Of a stretch of 33,168 nt of DNA, positions 31,119 through 33,168 are shown piece after piece (position 1 is the first letter of the stretch; each line of letters begins with the position of its first letter). The notes beneath the pieces were generated by a model. The model was not told where the DNA came from, ran no database searches, and saw nothing but the letters and a program-made list of their open reading frames with translations. This DNA is from JAQVEB01 sp028698105. Its GTDB lineage: Bacteria; Bacteroidota; Bacteroidia; Bacteroidales; Dysgonomonadaceae. The stretch lies in contig CAXYYA010000039.1 of the NCBI GenBank assembly GCA_964293155.1, positions 1 through 33,168 of the forward strand, given 5' to 3'. Position numbers and translations under genes: made by a program.

Positions 31119-32015
31119 ATGGATAAAATCACAGAAACAAATGAGTCCGGTGGAACCGGAACAAAATCCCAAAAAACGGTTCCCGGCTGGGCAAGGGTAC
31201 TTATTCTTATCGTTCCCTATATCCTCGTTGTTGGTTTATTCGAGGTACTCGGGAGCTTGGTTGCCGGATTCCGGCTCCGCGAAATGGGCAGCACCATGGG
31301 AACACCCAACCAAATGCTCATTATGCAGTTTTTCAACTTCGTGGGCACAGCCCTTGTGCTTTTTCTGATGATGAGAGTTGTGGATCGGGAAAAATTCATA
31401 CAGATGGGATTTCAATGGCAGGGAAGATCCATTGACATTATATTCGGCATTTTGGCCGGCCTTATTCTGATATTTATCGGATTCATGTTGTTGTATCTGA
31501 TGGGAAACATGAAAATATTGGGTATTTCTTTGGATGTGCGTAACCTGATGATACTGATACTTATTTTTCTTCTGGTGGCGTTTGCCGAAGAAATGCTGAT
31601 GCGCGGATATGTTCTCAAGAACCTGATGTTATCTATGAATAAATTCGTGGCATTGGTTTTATCCTCGCTCATGTTTTCTGCGATGCACTTTTTTAATCCC
31701 GATTTCTCGTTGTTCAGTTTCATCGGTATTTTCGTAGCCGGAATTGCCCTTGGCGCTACCTATATTTACACCAAAAACCTGTGGTTTCCCATCGCATTCC
31801 ATTTCAGTTGGAACCTGTTCCAGTCGCTTGTAGGGTTCAATGTGAGCGGGTTGGATGCCTACTCTATTGTCGAGGCATCGCCGCAAGGCGCCGAACGGTT
31901 GAGCGGCGGCAGGTTCGGGTTCGAAGGTTCGGGGTTCTCGGTTCTTTTTGAAATTATAATGGTCGCCAAGGTTTTCATTCATTTTAAACGGATCGGAACA
32001 AAAAAATCAGCTTAA
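31119..32015 (+). CDS. CPBP family intramembrane metalloprotease
   Basis: A 298-residue membrane protease of the CAAX/Abi (CPBP) family, with about eight hydrophobic helices. The active-site motifs are present: E157-E-M-L-M-R162 (E-E-x-x-x-R), H190 in 'FSAMHFFNPD', and H228-FSWN232 (H-x-x-x-N). These ligands match glutamyl intramembrane protease architecture. The ATG at 31119 is chosen over a TTG frame start at 31059, which lies inside coaA. Functions in bacteria include prenyl-protein cleavage, bacteriocin self-immunity or unknown roles. It follows coaA by 7 bp, likely as one transcription unit, and converges on the HIT gene. Confidence 0.9.
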   Translation: MDKITETNESGGTGTKSQKTVPGWARVLILIVPYILVVGLFEVLGSLVAGFRLREMGSTMGTPNQMLIMQFFNFVGTALVLFLMMRVVDREKFIQMGFQWQGRSIDIIFGILAGLILIFIGFMLLYLMGNMKILGISLDVRNLMILILIFLLVAFAEEMLMRGYVLKNLMLSMNKFVALVLSSLMFSAMHFFNPDFSLFSFIGIFVAGIALGATYIYTKNLWFPIAFHFSWNLFQSLVGFNVSGLDAYSIVEASPQGAERLSGGRFGFEGSGFSVLFEIIMVAKVFIHFKRIGTKKSA

Positions 32016-32068
32016 ATCCCGGATCATTAAGGTAGCAACGCAGTTTAAAAGCTTAGCGAAAACAAAAA

Positions 32069-32095
32069 AACCGCACGAAAATTTCTCATGCGGTT
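32069..32095 (-). terminator. First of two hairpin terminators for the greA-HIT unit
   Basis: The 7-bp stem AACCGCA/TGCGGTT is followed on the minus strand by seven T (the A-run at 32064-32070). It lies after a closely spaced second hairpin at 32107-32125. Confidence 0.65.
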
Positions 32096-32106
32096 GAAAA
32101 TAAAAA

Positions 32107-32125
32107 ACGAAGCTAAAAGCTTCGT
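32107..32125 (-). terminator. Second hairpin terminator for the greA-HIT unit
   Basis: Perfect 7-bp stem ACGAAGC/GCTTCGT with loop TAAAA, followed by T-rich sequence on the minus strand. It is 13 bp after the HIT stop codon. Together the pair separates HIT from the convergent CPBP gene. Confidence 0.7.
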
Positions 32126-32137
32126 CTCCTGTTTCTT

Positions 32138-32530
32138 CTACATTTTACTTCTGATAGCCTGTGCAATTTCCCTGAACTCCTCATCCGAGAGTTTAACCCG
32201 TTTGTTGGCCAGGCTCATATCGCCTTCGCGCTGAATGGGGATAAGGTGAATGTGCGCGTGCGGCACTTCGAGGCCGATGACCATCACTCCCACCCGCCTA
32301 CATTCCACCGCTTTTTCGATGGCTTTCGCCACAGTTTTGGCAAAAACCGCCATATCGGCAAGTAGCGCGTCATCTAAATCAAAAATATAATCGGTTTCCT
32401 GTTTGGGAACCACCAACGTGTGGCCTTTGGCCATGGGGTTAATATCGAGAAAAGCAAAAAACTTATCGTTTTCGGCTATTTTGTACGACGGTATCTCGCC
32501 TGCGATAATTCTGCTGAAAATTGTTGCCAT
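32138..32530 (-). CDS. HIT family nucleotide hydrolase
   Basis: A 130-residue histidine-triad protein. The family opening 'TIFSRIIAGEIPSYKIAENDKFFAFLDINP' and 'KGHTLVVPK' are present, and the triad H91-A-H93-I-H95 lies in 'VPHAHIHLIPI'. HIT proteins of this HINT-like class hydrolyse AMP-lysine or related adenosine phosphoramidates; the exact substrate is not known. It follows greA on the same strand with an 85-bp gap filled by tandem repeats. greA-HIT is a recurrent pair in Bacteroidota. Start is ATG at 32530; two hairpins follow its stop. Confidence 0.95.
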   Translation of the reverse strand: MATIFSRIIAGEIPSYKIAENDKFFAFLDINPMAKGHTLVVPKQETDYIFDLDDALLADMAVFAKTVAKAIEKAVECRRVGVMVIGLEVPHAHIHLIPIQREGDMSLANKRVKLSDEEFREIAQAIRSKM

Positions 32531-32536
32531 ATTGTT

Positions 32537-32613
32537 GGATGATGGGTGATGGATGTCGGATGTCTTTTAGTCTAATCGTCTATAAGTCTATAAGTCTACA
32601 AGTCTACAAGTCT
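32537..32613. repeat. Tandem 7-bp and 8-bp repeats between greA and the HIT gene
   Basis: Four heptamers (GGATGAT, GGGTGAT, GGATGTC, GGATGTC; 32537-32564) run into octamers: TCTTTTAG, TCTAATCG, two TCTATAAG and two TCTACAAG (32563-32610), then TCT at 32611-32613 next to the greA stop codon. They occupy almost the whole gap. The GGATGTC heptamer resembles GAAGTCG units of the array at 8250-8354, rotated as GGAAGTC. Confidence 0.85.
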
Positions 32614-32615
32614 GC

Positions 32616-33086
32616 TCAAACGGATATTTCCATAATTTCAAACGTCATTGTTCCGGACGGAACCTTAATTTCGGCCACATCGCCCACTTTCTTTCCCATC
32701 AATCCCTGTGCAATAGGCGTGTTTATCGCAATTTTTCCGCTTTTCAGGTCGGCTTCGCTTTCGGAAACCAACGTGTAGGTCATGTCTTTTTTTGTTTTGA
32801 TGTTACGAATGGTCACTTTGTTCATGATCTGCACCGTATCCGTGCCGATAGACTTTTCATCAATCAATCGTGCCGAGGCGATTAGCCCTTTCAATTGGAC
32901 AATCTTGGCTTCAAGCATCCCCTGAGCCTCTTTGGCGGCATCGTATTCGGCATTTTCAGAAAGGTCTCCCTTGTCTCTCGCTTCAGCGATCTGGCGCGAA
33001 ATTTCGGGTCGTTGTACAGATTCCATGTATGCCAATTCTTCCTTCAATTTCCGATATCCATCTTCGGTCATGTAAGTAACTGCCAT
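32616..33086 (-). CDS. greA: Transcription elongation factor GreA
   Basis: A 156-residue GreA that rescues backtracked RNA polymerase by stimulating transcript cleavage. The N-terminal coiled coil covers about 1-75 ('YRKLKEELAYMESVQRPEISRQIAEARDKGDLSENAEYDAAKEAQ'), with the conserved D-L-S-E-N-A-E-Y acidic tip containing the catalytic Asp/Glu pair. The C-terminal FKBP-like domain follows, with 'YTLVSESEADLKSGKIAINTPIAQGLMGKKVGD'. Start ATG is at 33086. The right copy of the 48-bp hairpin repeat begins 28 bp upstream, so its promoter lies outside the window or inside the repeat. HIT is downstream on the same strand. Confidence 0.97.
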   Translation of the reverse strand: MAVTYMTEDGYRKLKEELAYMESVQRPEISRQIAEARDKGDLSENAEYDAAKEAQGMLEAKIVQLKGLIASARLIDEKSIGTDTVQIMNKVTIRNIKTKKDMTYTLVSESEADLKSGKIAINTPIAQGLMGKKVGDVAEIKVPSGTMTFEIMEISV

Positions 33087-33113
33087 AATTTAATCTCCTA
33101 TTATTAATTGTTT

Positions 33114-33161
33114 ATGCGAATCCAGAGTTGAAAACTCTAAATTCAATGTTGATTTAATTTG
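33114..33161. repeat. Right copy of 48-bp inverted repeat with internal hairpin
   Basis: Exact reverse complement of positions 1-48. It lies 28 bp upstream of the greA start codon, so this copy is on the 5' side of a gene, unlike the left copy that follows a gene. The same 12-bp stem with loop is present. Seven further bases (33162-33168) run to the window end. Confidence 0.85.
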
Positions 33162-33168
33162 TTTATAA

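Noticed and set aside
1..33168. Whole window as a 33-kb transposon bounded by the terminal inverted repeats
   Set aside because: The cargo is housekeeping genes such as purA, lon, hpt, greA and tRNA-Ser, there is no large transposase or integrase, and the repeats form REP-like hairpins.

Overview
The window is a 33 kb piece of a Bacteroidota chromosome, most likely order Bacteroidales (a Dysgonomonadaceae/Porphyromonadaceae-like genome is my guess, not shown by the sequence). The reasons are a recurrent promoter element TAnnTTTG (often with an upstream TTG), no consistent Shine-Dalgarno sequences, Bacteroidota-type gene neighbourhoods (fur-purA-zinc peptidase; exbB-membrane protein-exbD-exbD; greA-HIT), a small SRP RNA, and the short tandem and palindromic intergenic repeats common in this phylum. 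Twenty-eight protein genes, one tRNA-Ser(GGA) and one SRP RNA are supported. All genes look intact; most are housekeeping and most lie on the minus strand.

Layout. 1-2.8 kb: a YdeI/OmdA-type protein, a REP-associated tyrosine transposase (RAYT) inside a nest of small palindromes, a DUF1697 protein and a TIGR01777 epimerase. 2.9-7.2 kb: zinc metallopeptidase, purA, Fur-family regulator, secreted GHL10-type glycoside hydrolase. 7.5-11.8 kb: an SDR convergent with a flippase-like membrane protein, the gap between them filled by a 7-bp tandem array, then gcvT and pepT. 11.8-13.2 kb: gene-poor, with the SRP RNA, a 188-bp MITE-like element, DoxX and a decayed relative of the MITE interior. 13.2-20.1 kb: an energy-transduction block (two ExbD/TolR proteins, an unknown four-helix membrane protein, ExbB/TolQ, and two tandem TonB paralogues), with tRNA-Ser, tatD, an unknown gene and a polyprenyl synthase in between. 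20.4-23.4 kb: hpt, a secreted GH33 sialidase, and a TrmN6-like tRNA methyltransferase. 23.5-33.1 kb: lon, a Ca2+/cation antiporter, an ECF sigma factor, htpG, type I pantothenate kinase, a CPBP protease, HIT protein and greA.

How the genes work together. ExbB, ExbD and TonB would energise TonB-dependent outer-membrane transport. Lon and HtpG are proteostasis genes; the htpG upstream region holds a near-consensus sigma-54 (-24/-12) promoter and lon has a weaker version, which hints at shared control. The other genes are independent metabolic units, many with their own TAnnTTTG promoter and hairpin terminator.

The two window ends carry the same 48-bp hairpin-forming sequence in inverted orientation. 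I see no phage, CRISPR array, secretion island or defence cluster, and no clear undescribed multi-gene system. The best leads are the sigma-54-like sites, the unusual apical loop of the SRP RNA, the RAYT with its palindromes, the terminal inverted repeat, and the unknown membrane protein of the Exb operon.
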